This document shows, piece after piece, positions 26,179-34,318 of a DNA stretch of 64,000 nt (its first letter is position 1; each line of letters opens with the position of its first letter). The stretch is taken from the NCBI GenBank assembly GCA_963765785.1, contig CAVXXW010000018.1, positions 124,001-188,000 on the forward strand, written 5' to 3'. Under the pieces are notes generated by a model. The model saw only the letters and a program-made list of their open reading frames with translations. It ran no database searches and was not told where the DNA came from. A program made the position numbers and the translations under genes. This stretch comes from AC-32 sp963765785 (GTDB lineage Bacteria; Actinomycetota; Thermoleophilia; Gaiellales; Gaiellaceae).

Positions 26179-26463
26179 CTAGGGGAGGTCTGGGATCAGG
26201 CCCTCGCCGTCGAGCAGCTGGCGGGCCTCATCCAGCGTCAGGTCGTCCGGCGGCACGATCGCCTCGGACGGGTTCAGGTCGTCGTCGGGCAGCCGCGCGC
26301 CGTTCGCCCGTACCTGCTCGGCCATCCGTCGCAGCAGGTCGCGCAGCTGCTCCTCGTCTCCGGCTTGCAAGGCCTGCTCGGCCTGCCCGTCGAGGTCGTT
26401 GAGCCCTTTCGCGACCTCGTCGTCGACGTCGTACTGGCCGTCGCCCATTACGCGGACGATCAC
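26179..26463 (-). CDS. pspAA: PspA-associated protein PspAA
   Basis: 94 residues from GTG 26463. It opens MIVRVMGDGQYDVDDEVAKGLNDLD, followed by an acidic helical region and LPDDDLNPSEAIVPPDDLTLDEA, the compact profile of PspAA. PspAA is a small partner of PspA known from actinobacteria and archaea. The start overlaps the pspA stop as GTGA, so the two are coupled. It complements the pspAB/htpX half on the other strand. Confidence 0.85.
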   Translation of the reverse strand: MIVRVMGDGQYDVDDEVAKGLNDLDGQAEQALQAGDEEQLRDLLRRMAEQVRANGARLPDDDLNPSEAIVPPDDLTLDEARQLLDGEGLIPDLP

Positions 26464-27188
26464 TGCTTCAGCTCCTTCTGCCCCTCGCCCTTGCCGAGCT
26501 CGGACTTCATCTGCTCGAGCTCCGTGTCGACTTGCGACTGCGACGCGATCGCGCCCAGCTCGCGGTCGAGCTCGGTCTGGTCGGAGGTGAAGTCCTCGAG
26601 CGCGCCCGAGGTCGTCAGCTCGTCGATCGCCGACGCCCGCGCCTGCATCGACTCGGTCTTGTCCTTCGCGCGCTGAATCGCGAGCCCGGTGTCGGCCATC
26701 TGCTCGCCGATCCCGGTCGCGGCCTCGCCGATCCGCACCTGCGCCTCGGCAGCCGAGTACTGCGCCTTGATCGTCTCCTTCTGCGTGCGGAAGGCCTCCA
26801 CCTTCGCCGACAGCGCCTTCTCGCTCGCGACGAGCTTCTCCTGCTGCTGCTGGAGCTGCTGCGTCTGCTGGTCGAGCGACTGCAACTGCTGCTGGAGGCC
26901 GGACTTTCGCTCGAGCGCCTGGCGGGCCAGGTCCTCGCGCCCGGCCGCCAGCGCCTCGCGCGCCTGCGCGTCGAGCTTGACGAGGCTCTGCTGCAGCTGC
27001 GTCTCCTGCAGCTCGAGCCGCTTCTTCGCCGTCACGACGTCGGCGATCCCGCGCTTGACGTTCTGCAGCAGCTCCAGCTGCTTCTCGTACGAGTAGTCCA
27101 GCGTCTCCGCAGGATCCTCGGCGCGGTCGAGCAGCTTCGAGAACTTCGACTTCACCACCAGCGACGCACGTGACATGAGCCCGGCCAT
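26460..27188 (-). CDS. pspA: PspA/IM30 (ESCRT-III-like) envelope stress protein
   Basis: 242 residues, almost wholly helical. An amphipathic N-terminal helix (MAGLMSRASLVVKSKFSKLLDRAEDPAE) is followed by long Gln/Glu/Arg coiled coils (QQLQSLDQQTQQLQQQQEKL) to about 190, then a short acidic C-terminal part. PspA assembles on damaged inner membrane to stop proton leak. A perfect aggagg ribosome site precedes the ATG. The gene is divergent from the MBL-fold gene (39 bp between starts). Confidence 0.95.
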   Translation of the reverse strand: MAGLMSRASLVVKSKFSKLLDRAEDPAETLDYSYEKQLELLQNVKRGIADVVTAKKRLELQETQLQQSLVKLDAQAREALAAGREDLARQALERKSGLQQQLQSLDQQTQQLQQQQEKLVASEKALSAKVEAFRTQKETIKAQYSAAEAQVRIGEAATGIGEQMADTGLAIQRAKDKTESMQARASAIDELTTSGALEDFTSDQTELDRELGAIASQSQVDTELEQMKSELGKGEGQKELKQ

Positions 27189-27227
27189 TCGTCCTCCTCT
27201 GCGAGCGGAGCGTTTAGCCTAGCGACG

Positions 27228-27896
27228 GTGATAGTCGAGCGGAGCATGCATCCAGACTGGCTGTCGAACGCCTACCTGATCGGCGACAAGGAAGGCGGGA
27301 CGGCTGTGTTCGTCGATTCCGGCGCGCCGCTCCGGCCGCTCTTCGACGCCGTCTCCGCGCACGGGCTGACCGTCACGCACCTGTTGACGACGCACGCGGA
27401 TGCCGACCACATCGCCGGCGACGACGCGATCCGCGGCCGCTACGACTGCAAGATCGTCAAGGGCGACCTCGAGACCGGCGGACTCTCGATTCGCGCGCTT
27501 CCGACACCCGGCCACAAGGACGACCACCTCGCCTTCGTCGTCAACGACCTGCTCTGCTGCAGCGGCGACGTGCTCTTCAAGGACGCCGTCGGCGGCGGCG
27601 ACTTCGAGCAGATCAGGCGCTCGGTGATGGACGTGCTGATGCAGCTGCCGCCCGCGACGCGCGTTCTCCCGGGGCACACGGACGAGACGACGATCGGCCG
27701 CGAGTGGGATGAGAACCCGTTCGTCCGCGTCTGGCGCGGCGCCGAGCCCGAGGGCACGGAGCCCGTGCGGGTCGGCGGCGAGGAGGCGACGCTCGTCGTC
27801 TGGTCGCCCGACTACGACGGCAAGGGCAAGGCCTGGGTACGGTTCGCCGACGGGCGCGACGCGATCGTCGGCGGGTCACGCGTGGAACGCGGCTAG
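27228..27896 (+). CDS. MBL-fold metallo-hydrolase with altered HxHxDH motif
   Basis: 222 residues from GTG 27228. The metal-binding motif reads TTHADADHIAGD where the canonical form is T-H-x-H-x-D-H, so the second His is Asp. Other ligands are present: the His in LPTPGHKDDHLAF, the Asp in CSGDVLF and the His in LPGHTDETT. The fold resembles glyoxalase II/persulfide dioxygenase-like enzymes, but the C-terminal about 60 residues form an added domain (VVWSPDYDGKGKAWVRFADG). The 3' end overlaps the convergent gene by 21 bp. Substrate unknown. Confidence 0.82.
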   Translation: MIVERSMHPDWLSNAYLIGDKEGGTAVFVDSGAPLRPLFDAVSAHGLTVTHLLTTHADADHIAGDDAIRGRYDCKIVKGDLETGGLSIRALPTPGHKDDHLAFVVNDLLCCSGDVLFKDAVGGGDFEQIRRSVMDVLMQLPPATRVLPGHTDETTIGREWDENPFVRVWRGAEPEGTEPVRVGGEEATLVVWSPDYDGKGKAWVRFADGRDAIVGGSRVERG

Positions 27897-28901
27897 CCGT
27901 TCCGCCTCCTCCTCGAGCTCGGCTCGAGTGCTCCGCCTGAGGTGGATGAACGTCTCGAGCCTCACCCGGCCGTCCTCGTGGCGCCACGCGCCTGCAACCT
28001 TGCCGTCGACGAGGAACGTTCGCTCGGACTGCGGGTTCTTGGAGTTGAAGATCCGCGTCCGGTGCTGCTCGTCGAGGATCCCGGTCCGGCGCGCGTGCAC
28101 GAGCAGCGTCGCGTCCCACGTGGGGAGGAAGCGAACCGGCGCCGCCGTCTCGACCGGCGGCAGGGGCGCTCGTGGCAGGTCGAGCAGCTCGCGGCCCCTT
28201 TCGTCCCGGAAGCGGCGGAGCGACATGGCGCCGACGGCCTGGGCGAGGGCGCCCACTCGCATTCCGGCCCAGTCCGCGATGTCAGCCTGCGGCGCCGGCC
28301 CGAACGCCGCGAGGTAGCGACGGACGAGATGGATGCGAGCCTCCGCCTCGGGGAGCTCCGGCTCAGGCCCGACCCAGTCCTCGGCGAGGCCGAAGATGTC
28401 TCCGCGGCGACGTTCCCAGGTCCCGGCCGGCGGCACGCGGACCAGCCACGTCCAGAGCCCGATTCCCGGCAGCCATAACCCGGCTTCCTCGATCTCCCGC
28501 TGCCGCCGCGGGCGGCCCGAGAGGAACCGCTCCAGCTGCGCGGCCGAGCGGCGTAGCCGGCGCTCGTCGGGCTTCTGCACCCGCCGCGACCACGCACGCC
28601 GCTCTTCGCGGATCGCGATCACGAGCGGCCAGTAGTCGCGGCGCGAGACGACGTGGATCGTGTTGCGCATGAGTGTCGCCTGGACGAGAGTGCGCCGTTC
28701 GAGTGCGCGCCTCACCGCGTCTCGCTCCAGGTCTTCGACCCGCGACCAGAGCCCGACGTACGTCGAGGGCGCGTACTGCGACTGGACGCAGCCCATCAGC
28801 TCGACCGCGCGGGGCAAGGAGACCCGGCGGCGCTCAAGCAGCAGCTGGCGCGCCAGCAGCGCGCGGTTGAGCTCTCGCTCCGAGAGAACGTGCTCCGCCA
28901 C
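27876..28901 (-). CDS. Winged helix DNA-binding (HTH_42-like) protein
   Basis: 341 residues from GTG 28901 with an aggga purine run upstream. It opens ELNRALLARQLLLERRRVSLPRAVELMGCVQSQYAP, which matches the start of the winged-helix proteins related to the YcaQ/AlkX DNA glycosylases. ATLMRNTIHVVSRRDYWPLV and the C-terminal WDATLLVHARRTGILDEQHR and TFLVDGKVAGAWR are also characteristic. Relatives act in crosslink or alkylation repair, but activity here is not proven. It is divergent from the GST-like gene. Confidence 0.8.
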   Translation of the reverse strand: MAEHVLSERELNRALLARQLLLERRRVSLPRAVELMGCVQSQYAPSTYVGLWSRVEDLERDAVRRALERRTLVQATLMRNTIHVVSRRDYWPLVIAIREERRAWSRRVQKPDERRLRRSAAQLERFLSGRPRRQREIEEAGLWLPGIGLWTWLVRVPPAGTWERRRGDIFGLAEDWVGPEPELPEAEARIHLVRRYLAAFGPAPQADIADWAGMRVGALAQAVGAMSLRRFRDERGRELLDLPRAPLPPVETAAPVRFLPTWDATLLVHARRTGILDEQHRTRIFNSKNPQSERTFLVDGKVAGAWRHEDGRVRLETFIHLRRSTRAELEEEAERLAAFHA

Positions 28902-28952
28902 GTCCCTGGACGCTAACGAGGCTAAGCTCGCCCCGACCGACGAGGAGGCGCC

Positions 28953-29225
28953 ATGGCGATCAAGCTCCACCGCTGCACGAACCTGTGGGTGAAGGGGCCG
29001 CATCCCTGCTGGAAGGTGCAGAGCGCGCTCGACGACACCGGGGTCGAGTACCAAGTCGTCGTGGAGAAGTACTTCGGGCCGCGCGAGAACACCGTGCAGC
29101 ACACCGGCCAGAAGCGCTTTCCGTGGGTCGAGTTCGAGGACGGTTCCGTCTATCGGGAGGAGTCGAAGGACATGGCGCAGCGAATCCGCGACGGCAAGCT
29201 GCAGGAAGCGCCACGCGCGCAGTGA
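28953..29225 (+). CDS. Glutathione S-transferase N-terminal domain-like protein
   Basis: 90 residues with a gaggaggcgcc ribosome site before the ATG. The thioredoxin-like fold is suggested by the N-terminal KLHRCTNLWVKGPHPCWKV with two Cys, VEYQVVVEKYF and the cis-Pro region QKRFPWVEFEDGSVYRES-like segment. It lacks the C-terminal helical GST domain, so it is a minimal thioredoxin-fold unit. Actinobacteria often use mycothiol rather than glutathione, so its thiol partner is uncertain. The stop overlaps the next start as GTGA. Confidence 0.75.
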   Translation: MAIKLHRCTNLWVKGPHPCWKVQSALDDTGVEYQVVVEKYFGPRENTVQHTGQKRFPWVEFEDGSVYREESKDMAQRIRDGKLQEAPRAQ

Positions 29226-29857
29226 TCGTCCCCGACGAGATCGACGCCTACGCCGAGGCGCACACCACGCCGCCGTCCGAGCTGCTCGCCGAGCTCGCAG
29301 CGGAGACCCGCGAGACGATGAGCTCCGCGCAAATGCTGACGGGGAGCGTCGAGGGCCGCTTCCTGCAGCAGCTCGTCTTCGGGCTGCAGGCGAAGCGGGT
29401 GCTCGAGCTGGGCACGTTCACCGGCTACTCGTCGCTCTCGATGGCGATGGGCCTGCCGGAGGGTGGCCACATCGACACGTGCGAGGTCTCCGAGGAGCAC
29501 GCCGAGGTCGCGCGCCGCTACCACGCCCGCAGCCCGTACGGCAACCGGATCACGATCCACATGGGGCCGGCGCTCGAGACGATCGAGCAGCTCGGCGGCG
29601 AGTGGGACTTCGTCTTCATCGACGCCGACAAGGAGAACTACGGCAACTACTACGAGGCGCTCGTACCGCGCCTGGCGCCGACCGGCCTGATGGCGATCGA
29701 CAACACCCTCTGGAGCGGCCGCGTCCTCGACACCGACGACAAGACCGAGACGACGCGCTCGATCCGCGAGCTGAACGACCGGATCGCGGCCGACCACCGC
29801 GTGGTTGCCGTGCAGCTAACCGTGCGGGACGGCGTCACTCTCGTGCGCCGCCGCTAA
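29222..29857 (+). CDS. SAM-dependent O-methyltransferase (family 3)
   Basis: 211 residues from GTG 29222. Typical CCoAOMT-like features: MTGSVEGRFLQQLV, motif I VLELGTFTGYSSLSMA, the acidic residue after strand 2 in DTCEVSEEHAEVARRY, and the metal/substrate site FVFIDADKENYGNYYEALV followed by MAIDNTLWSGRVLD. It transfers methyl from SAM to a hydroxyl on a small aromatic or similar acceptor using a divalent metal. It is coupled by GTGA to the GST-like gene, so both may act on an electrophilic or phenolic substrate. Confidence 0.92.
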   Translation: MIVPDEIDAYAEAHTTPPSELLAELAAETRETMSSAQMLTGSVEGRFLQQLVFGLQAKRVLELGTFTGYSSLSMAMGLPEGGHIDTCEVSEEHAEVARRYHARSPYGNRITIHMGPALETIEQLGGEWDFVFIDADKENYGNYYEALVPRLAPTGLMAIDNTLWSGRVLDTDDKTETTRSIRELNDRIAADHRVVAVQLTVRDGVTLVRRR

Positions 29858-29903
29858 CCCATCGCAGCTAAAGCTTCGGGTTCACCGTGCCGATTCACCG
29901 CGG

Positions 29904-31187
29904 GTGGACGGCGGTTCGAGACGATCCGCACCTGCGGCTGCACGCTGGATCGACCGGTGGCTCGACGCCTGCAGTGATCTGGCCGAGCTCTCGAACTCGA
30001 ATCCGATGACCGATGCGGTCATCGACGAGATCGACGGGCGCATGATCCGGATCGGCGAGCAGTGGCTGGCCGACTTCGCCTCGTGCAACTACCTTGGCTT
30101 CGACCTCCAACGCGAGGTCATCGCCGCTGTCCCCGAGTACCTGGAGCGCTGGGGGACGCACCCGAGCTGGTCGCGCCTCCTCGGCAGCCCAGTGCTCTAC
30201 GAGCGGATCGAGGAACGGCTGACCGAGCTGATCGGCGCCGAGGACACGCTCGTGCTGCCGACGATCACGCTGATCCACATGTCCGTGATCCCTGTGCTTG
30301 CGGGTAGCGGGACGATCTTCCTCGAGAACCGCGCGCACAAGACGATCTACGACGGCTGCGAGCTCGCGAAGGTCCGCGGGGCGACGGTGAAGCGATTTGC
30401 CTTCGAGGACGTGGAGGACCTGGAGCGGCTGCTGCGTGAGGGCAGTAGCGCGCCCCGCCTGATCTGCATCGACGGCGTGAACAGCATGACCGGCAACGCT
30501 GCCGACGTGTCGGCTTTCGCCCGCCTTGCGCGCGAGCACGACGCGCTTCTCTACGTGGACGATGCGCACGGTTTCGGGGTAATCGGCGAGCGCGCCGTCG
30601 ACGAGACGAGCCCTTACGGCAAGCGTGGTAACGGGATCATTCGCTACTTCGACGAGAGCTATGACCACGTCGTCTTCGTCGCGGGCCTCTCGAAGTCGTA
30701 CTCCTCGCTTGCCGCGTTCCTCGCCTGCCCGCCCGAGCTGAAGCGCCTGCTCAAGACCGCAGCCCCGCCGTACCTCTACTCAGGCCCCTCGCCGGTCGCG
30801 TCGCTCGCAACCACGATCGCCGGCCTCGAGGTCAACGACGCTCGCGGCGACGCGATCCGCGCCGACCTCTGGCGCAAGACGGCGACCGTGCTCGACTGCC
30901 TCGACCGCCTGGGCGCGCACACGCCGAACCGCTCCGGGTTTCCGATCATCGAGGTCCCGCTTGCGCGGCACGAAGACATCGACGCCGTCGGGCGCTTCCT
31001 GTTCGAGAACGGCATCTACGTGACGCTGGCCGCGTATCCGCTCGTCCCGCGCGACGAGGTCGGCTTCCGGATTCAGGTCACGGCGGCGAACACCAACGCC
31101 GAGATCGAGCAGCTCGTCGACGTGCTCGGCGGGCTCGCGAACCGGTTCGACTTGCAGCCCGCACGGGCGAAGGTGAGGGCCGCCTGA
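29904..31187 (+). CDS. AONS/CqsA-like PLP-dependent acyltransferase
   Basis: 427 residues from GTG 29904. It belongs to the alpha-oxoamine synthase family: FASCNYLGFD near 60, GTHPSWSRLLGSPVLYERIEERL, CIDGVNSMTGN, YVDDAHGFGVIGE, and Lys264 in FVAGLSKSYSSLAAF as the PLP Schiff-base Lys. Family members condense an amino acid with an acyl-CoA (biotin KAPA synthase, serine palmitoyltransferase, KBL, autoinducer synthases CqsA/LqsA). No biotin genes are adjacent, which argues against BioF. The stop overlaps the start of the membrane GGDEF-EAL gene (TGATG), so the enzyme is tied to c-di-GMP signalling. Product unknown. Confidence 0.85.
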   Translation: MDGGSRRSAPAAARWIDRWLDACSDLAELSNSNPMTDAVIDEIDGRMIRIGEQWLADFASCNYLGFDLQREVIAAVPEYLERWGTHPSWSRLLGSPVLYERIEERLTELIGAEDTLVLPTITLIHMSVIPVLAGSGTIFLENRAHKTIYDGCELAKVRGATVKRFAFEDVEDLERLLREGSSAPRLICIDGVNSMTGNAADVSAFARLAREHDALLYVDDAHGFGVIGERAVDETSPYGKRGNGIIRYFDESYDHVVFVAGLSKSYSSLAAFLACPPELKRLLKTAAPPYLYSGPSPVASLATTIAGLEVNDARGDAIRADLWRKTATVLDCLDRLGAHTPNRSGFPIIEVPLARHEDIDAVGRFLFENGIYVTLAAYPLVPRDEVGFRIQVTAANTNAEIEQLVDVLGGLANRFDLQPARAKVRAA

Positions 31188-34100
31188 TGGGCGCGCAGCT
31201 CACCGTCCGCCGCGCAAACGCGTGGGCCTGGTATGTGGGCGGGGCGGGGCTGCTGACCGCGCTCTACCTGTTCGTGCCGCCGTTCAAGGGCAACGGACCG
31301 CTGATCAACCTGCTCGGGCTCTCGGGCGTCGTCGCGATCGTCGTCGGCATCCGGATGCACCGGCCCCAGGCGCAGGCCGCCTGGTGGCTGTTCGTCCTCG
31401 GCCAGTTCCTCTTCTTCGCCGGCGATCTCTACACCTACAGCTACCCAAAGGTCTTCGGCGCCGACGTCGGCTTCCCGTCGGCCGGCGATGCCCTCTACCT
31501 GCTCGTGTACCCCGCCTTGATGGGCGGCCTCCTACTGCTGGTCAGGCGCCGGAACCCGCGGCGCGATCCGGCGGCCCTGGTCGATGCCCTGATCCTGACG
31601 ATCGGCATCGGCCTGCTCTCGTGGGTGTTCCTGATCGCCCCGAACATCCACCTTTCCGGCCTTTCCTGGCTTGCGAAGAGCGTCTCGATCGCCTACCCGC
31701 TCGGCGATGTGCTGCTGCTCGCCGTGGCGATCCGGCTCGCGGTCGACGCAGGGAAGCGTGCGCCGGCCTTTTTCCTGCTGGCAGGTTCGATCGTCTGCCT
31801 GCTCGCGACCGACTCGGCGTACAACCTCGCGCTCCTGCAGAACACCTACAACCACCAGCTCATCTACGACCTCGGCTGGATCCTCTACTACGTCCTCTGG
31901 GGAGCGGCCGCTCTCCACCCGTCGATGCGCGTGCTCGAGGAGCCCGCCAACGACTCGCGTCCACGTCTGACCTCGCTCCGGCTCTCCCTGCTGGGTGCGG
32001 CGTGCCTGATCGCGCCCTCGATCCGGTTCGTCCAATCGCTCGGGAACCCCGACGTGCTGGTCCTGATCGTCGCCTCCGCCGTCCTCTTCCTCCTCGTCGT
32101 GATCAGGATGGCCGGCCTGGTCCGACAGGAGGAGCGGATCGTCTCGCGTGAGCGCGCACTCCGCGGAGCTGGCACGAAGCTCGTCGGCGCCGCCGGCTAC
32201 GAGCAGATCTACGAGGCCGCGATCGCCGGCGTGCGCCAGCTGCTGGGCGAGGACCCCTGCGTCCACCTCGCGTTGCTGAGGGACTTCGGGCCGGTCGTCG
32301 CCGCGTCGTCCCAGGACTGCGACTGGACGCTGACCGAGCCGACCTTCGAGTGGCTCCAGGGGAATGCGGGCCGGGTCCGGATCCCGTACTTGGAGCTCCC
32401 GCGCGAGGCTCGCACCGAGCTCCGCTTCGAGGGCGGGCACACCGTACTGCTCACGCCGCTCTCGATCCGCTCCGAGGTCCGCGGCCTGCTGGTCGCCAAC
32501 TCCCACGACGAGGTTTCCGAGGAGGTTGCGAACTCGTTCGAGGCGCTGGGCCTGCAGGTCTCGCTCGCAGTCGAGGGCGCGTCGCTCGCGGCCGACCTTC
32601 ACCGACGCCAGAGCGAGGCGCGCTTCCGCTCGCTCGTTGCGCACTCGAGCGACCTGATCACGGTGCTCGACGCGCACGGCCTCGTCACGTACCAGAGCCC
32701 GTCGGTCGAGCGCGTGCTCGGCTACGGCGCCGAGGAGATCGAGGGCACGCAGTTCGACTGGCTGCTGAGCGAGGCTGACCGGCCGCGCCTACGGAGTCTG
32801 ATCGCAGGTGACGGAAGCGGCAGCAGCGAGGCACACACCCTCGAGTGCGCGCTGACCCACAAGAACGGCACCAGCCTCCGATTCGAGGTCCAGCACACCG
32901 ACCTGCTCCACGACGAGCACGTCCGCGGCATCGTGCTGAACAGCCGCGACGTCAGCGAGCGGAAGGAGTTCGAGGACCAGCTCGCCCACCAGGCTTTCCA
33001 CGACCCGGTCACCGGACTCGCGAACCGCGCCCTGTTCTCCGATCGCGTCGAGCACGCCCTGATGCGCTCGCAGCGCGGCTTCCCGGACATCGCCGTCGTC
33101 TTCATCGACCTCGACGACTTCAAGACCGTCAACGACAGCCTCGGCCACGCGGCCGGCGACTCGGTGCTGCAGGAGGTCGCGCGCCGCCTGCGGATCGCGG
33201 TTCGCCCGACCGACACCGTGGCGCGCTTCGGCGGCGACGAGTTCGCGGTTCTGCTCGAGGGCGTCAACGACTCGGCCATGGCCGCCGACGCGGCAGCCCG
33301 GATCCTCCATGCGCTCGAGCTCGCCTACGAGATCGACGGCAAGCAGGTCTTCCCGCGCGCGAGCGTCGGCATCTGCCTGGTCGACCGCGAGGACGCCGTG
33401 CCCGAGGCCGCCGAGCTGCTGCGCAACGCGGACGTCGCGATGTATATGGCCAAGCGCGACAGCAAGGGCAGCTACCGCGTGTTCGAGCCCGCGATGCACG
33501 AGCGCGTCGTCGAGCGGCTCGAGCTTCGCGCCGAGCTGCAGCAGTCGATCGAGGCCGACCAGCTCGAGCTGCACTACCAGCCCGTGGTGCGCCTCGAGGG
33601 CCACGAGATCGTCGGCGTCGAGGCGCTGCTGCGCTGGCAGCACCCGACCCGCGGGACGATCCCGCCCAACCAGTTCATCCCGCTGGCCGAGGAGACAGGC
33701 CTGATCGTCGCGATGGGCCGCTGGGTCCTGAACGAGGCGTGCCGCGAGGGCGTCGAGATCCAGACGCGCTTCGAGCGCGACGAGCCGCTCACGATCAGCG
33801 TCAACCTCTCGGTTCGCCAGCTGCAGTCGGACTCGATCGTCTCCGACGTGCGCTGCGCTCTCGAGACGAGCGGCCTCCCGCCGGAGTCGCTCGTGCTCGA
33901 GATCACCGAGTCGGTGATGATGTCCGACACCGACTTCGCGGTCCAGCGCCTCGACGACCTGAAGGCACTCGGCGTGCGGCTCGCGATGGACGACTTCGGG
34001 ACCGGCTACTCGTCGCTGAGCTACCTGAGCCGCTTCCCGGTCGACATCCTCAAGATGGACCGGTCGTTTGTCGGCGCAGGGGAGAACGTGGCCCTGCAGT

Positions 34101-34318
34101 CGGCGATCATCGCGCTCGGCGCGAGCCTCGAGCTCGACGTCGTCGCCGAGGGGATCGAGCTTCCCGAGCAGGAGCAGTCGCTACACGACCTCGGCTGCGA
34201 GATCGGCCAGGGCTTCCTGTTCGCGCACCCGATGCCGAGCTCAGATCTCGCCGCGTACCTCGCAGGCCGGCCGGAGTGGTCCGACGCCGACCTCGACGCG
34301 ACGAGCAATGCAGCATAG
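31187..34318 (+). CDS. Membrane GAF-PAS-GGDEF-EAL cyclic-di-GMP sensor
   Basis: 1043 residues. Residues about 10-310 hold 8-9 transmembrane helices with short loops, a possible ligand-sensing module. A GAF-like domain spans about 330-470, a PAS about 480-600, a GGDEF about 605-770 with intact GGDEF at 682-686 (ARFGGDEFAV), and an EAL domain from about 785 with EAL at 812-814, DDFGTGYSSL and EGIE. Both active sites look complete, so the protein may make or cleave c-di-GMP depending on signal. ATG 31187 overlaps the upstream stop by 1 nt and the MFS gene overlaps its end by 11 bp. Co-expression with an AONS-like synthase makes it the candidate receptor. Confidence 0.92.
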   Translation: MGAQLTVRRANAWAWYVGGAGLLTALYLFVPPFKGNGPLINLLGLSGVVAIVVGIRMHRPQAQAAWWLFVLGQFLFFAGDLYTYSYPKVFGADVGFPSAGDALYLLVYPALMGGLLLLVRRRNPRRDPAALVDALILTIGIGLLSWVFLIAPNIHLSGLSWLAKSVSIAYPLGDVLLLAVAIRLAVDAGKRAPAFFLLAGSIVCLLATDSAYNLALLQNTYNHQLIYDLGWILYYVLWGAAALHPSMRVLEEPANDSRPRLTSLRLSLLGAACLIAPSIRFVQSLGNPDVLVLIVASAVLFLLVVIRMAGLVRQEERIVSRERALRGAGTKLVGAAGYEQIYEAAIAGVRQLLGEDPCVHLALLRDFGPVVAASSQDCDWTLTEPTFEWLQGNAGRVRIPYLELPREARTELRFEGGHTVLLTPLSIRSEVRGLLVANSHDEVSEEVANSFEALGLQVSLAVEGASLAADLHRRQSEARFRSLVAHSSDLITVLDAHGLVTYQSPSVERVLGYGAEEIEGTQFDWLLSEADRPRLRSLIAGDGSGSSEAHTLECALTHKNGTSLRFEVQHTDLLHDEHVRGIVLNSRDVSERKEFEDQLAHQAFHDPVTGLANRALFSDRVEHALMRSQRGFPDIAVVFIDLDDFKTVNDSLGHAAGDSVLQEVARRLRIAVRPTDTVARFGGDEFAVLLEGVNDSAMAADAAARILHALELAYEIDGKQVFPRASVGICLVDREDAVPEAAELLRNADVAMYMAKRDSKGSYRVFEPAMHERVVERLELRAELQQSIEADQLELHYQPVVRLEGHEIVGVEALLRWQHPTRGTIPPNQFIPLAEETGLIVAMGRWVLNEACREGVEIQTRFERDEPLTISVNLSVRQLQSDSIVSDVRCALETSGLPPESLVLEITESVMMSDTDFAVQRLDDLKALGVRLAMDDFGTGYSSLSYLSRFPVDILKMDRSFVGAGENVALQSAIIALGASLELDVVAEGIELPEQEQSLHDLGCEIGQGFLFAHPMPSSDLAAYLAGRPEWSDADLDATSNAA

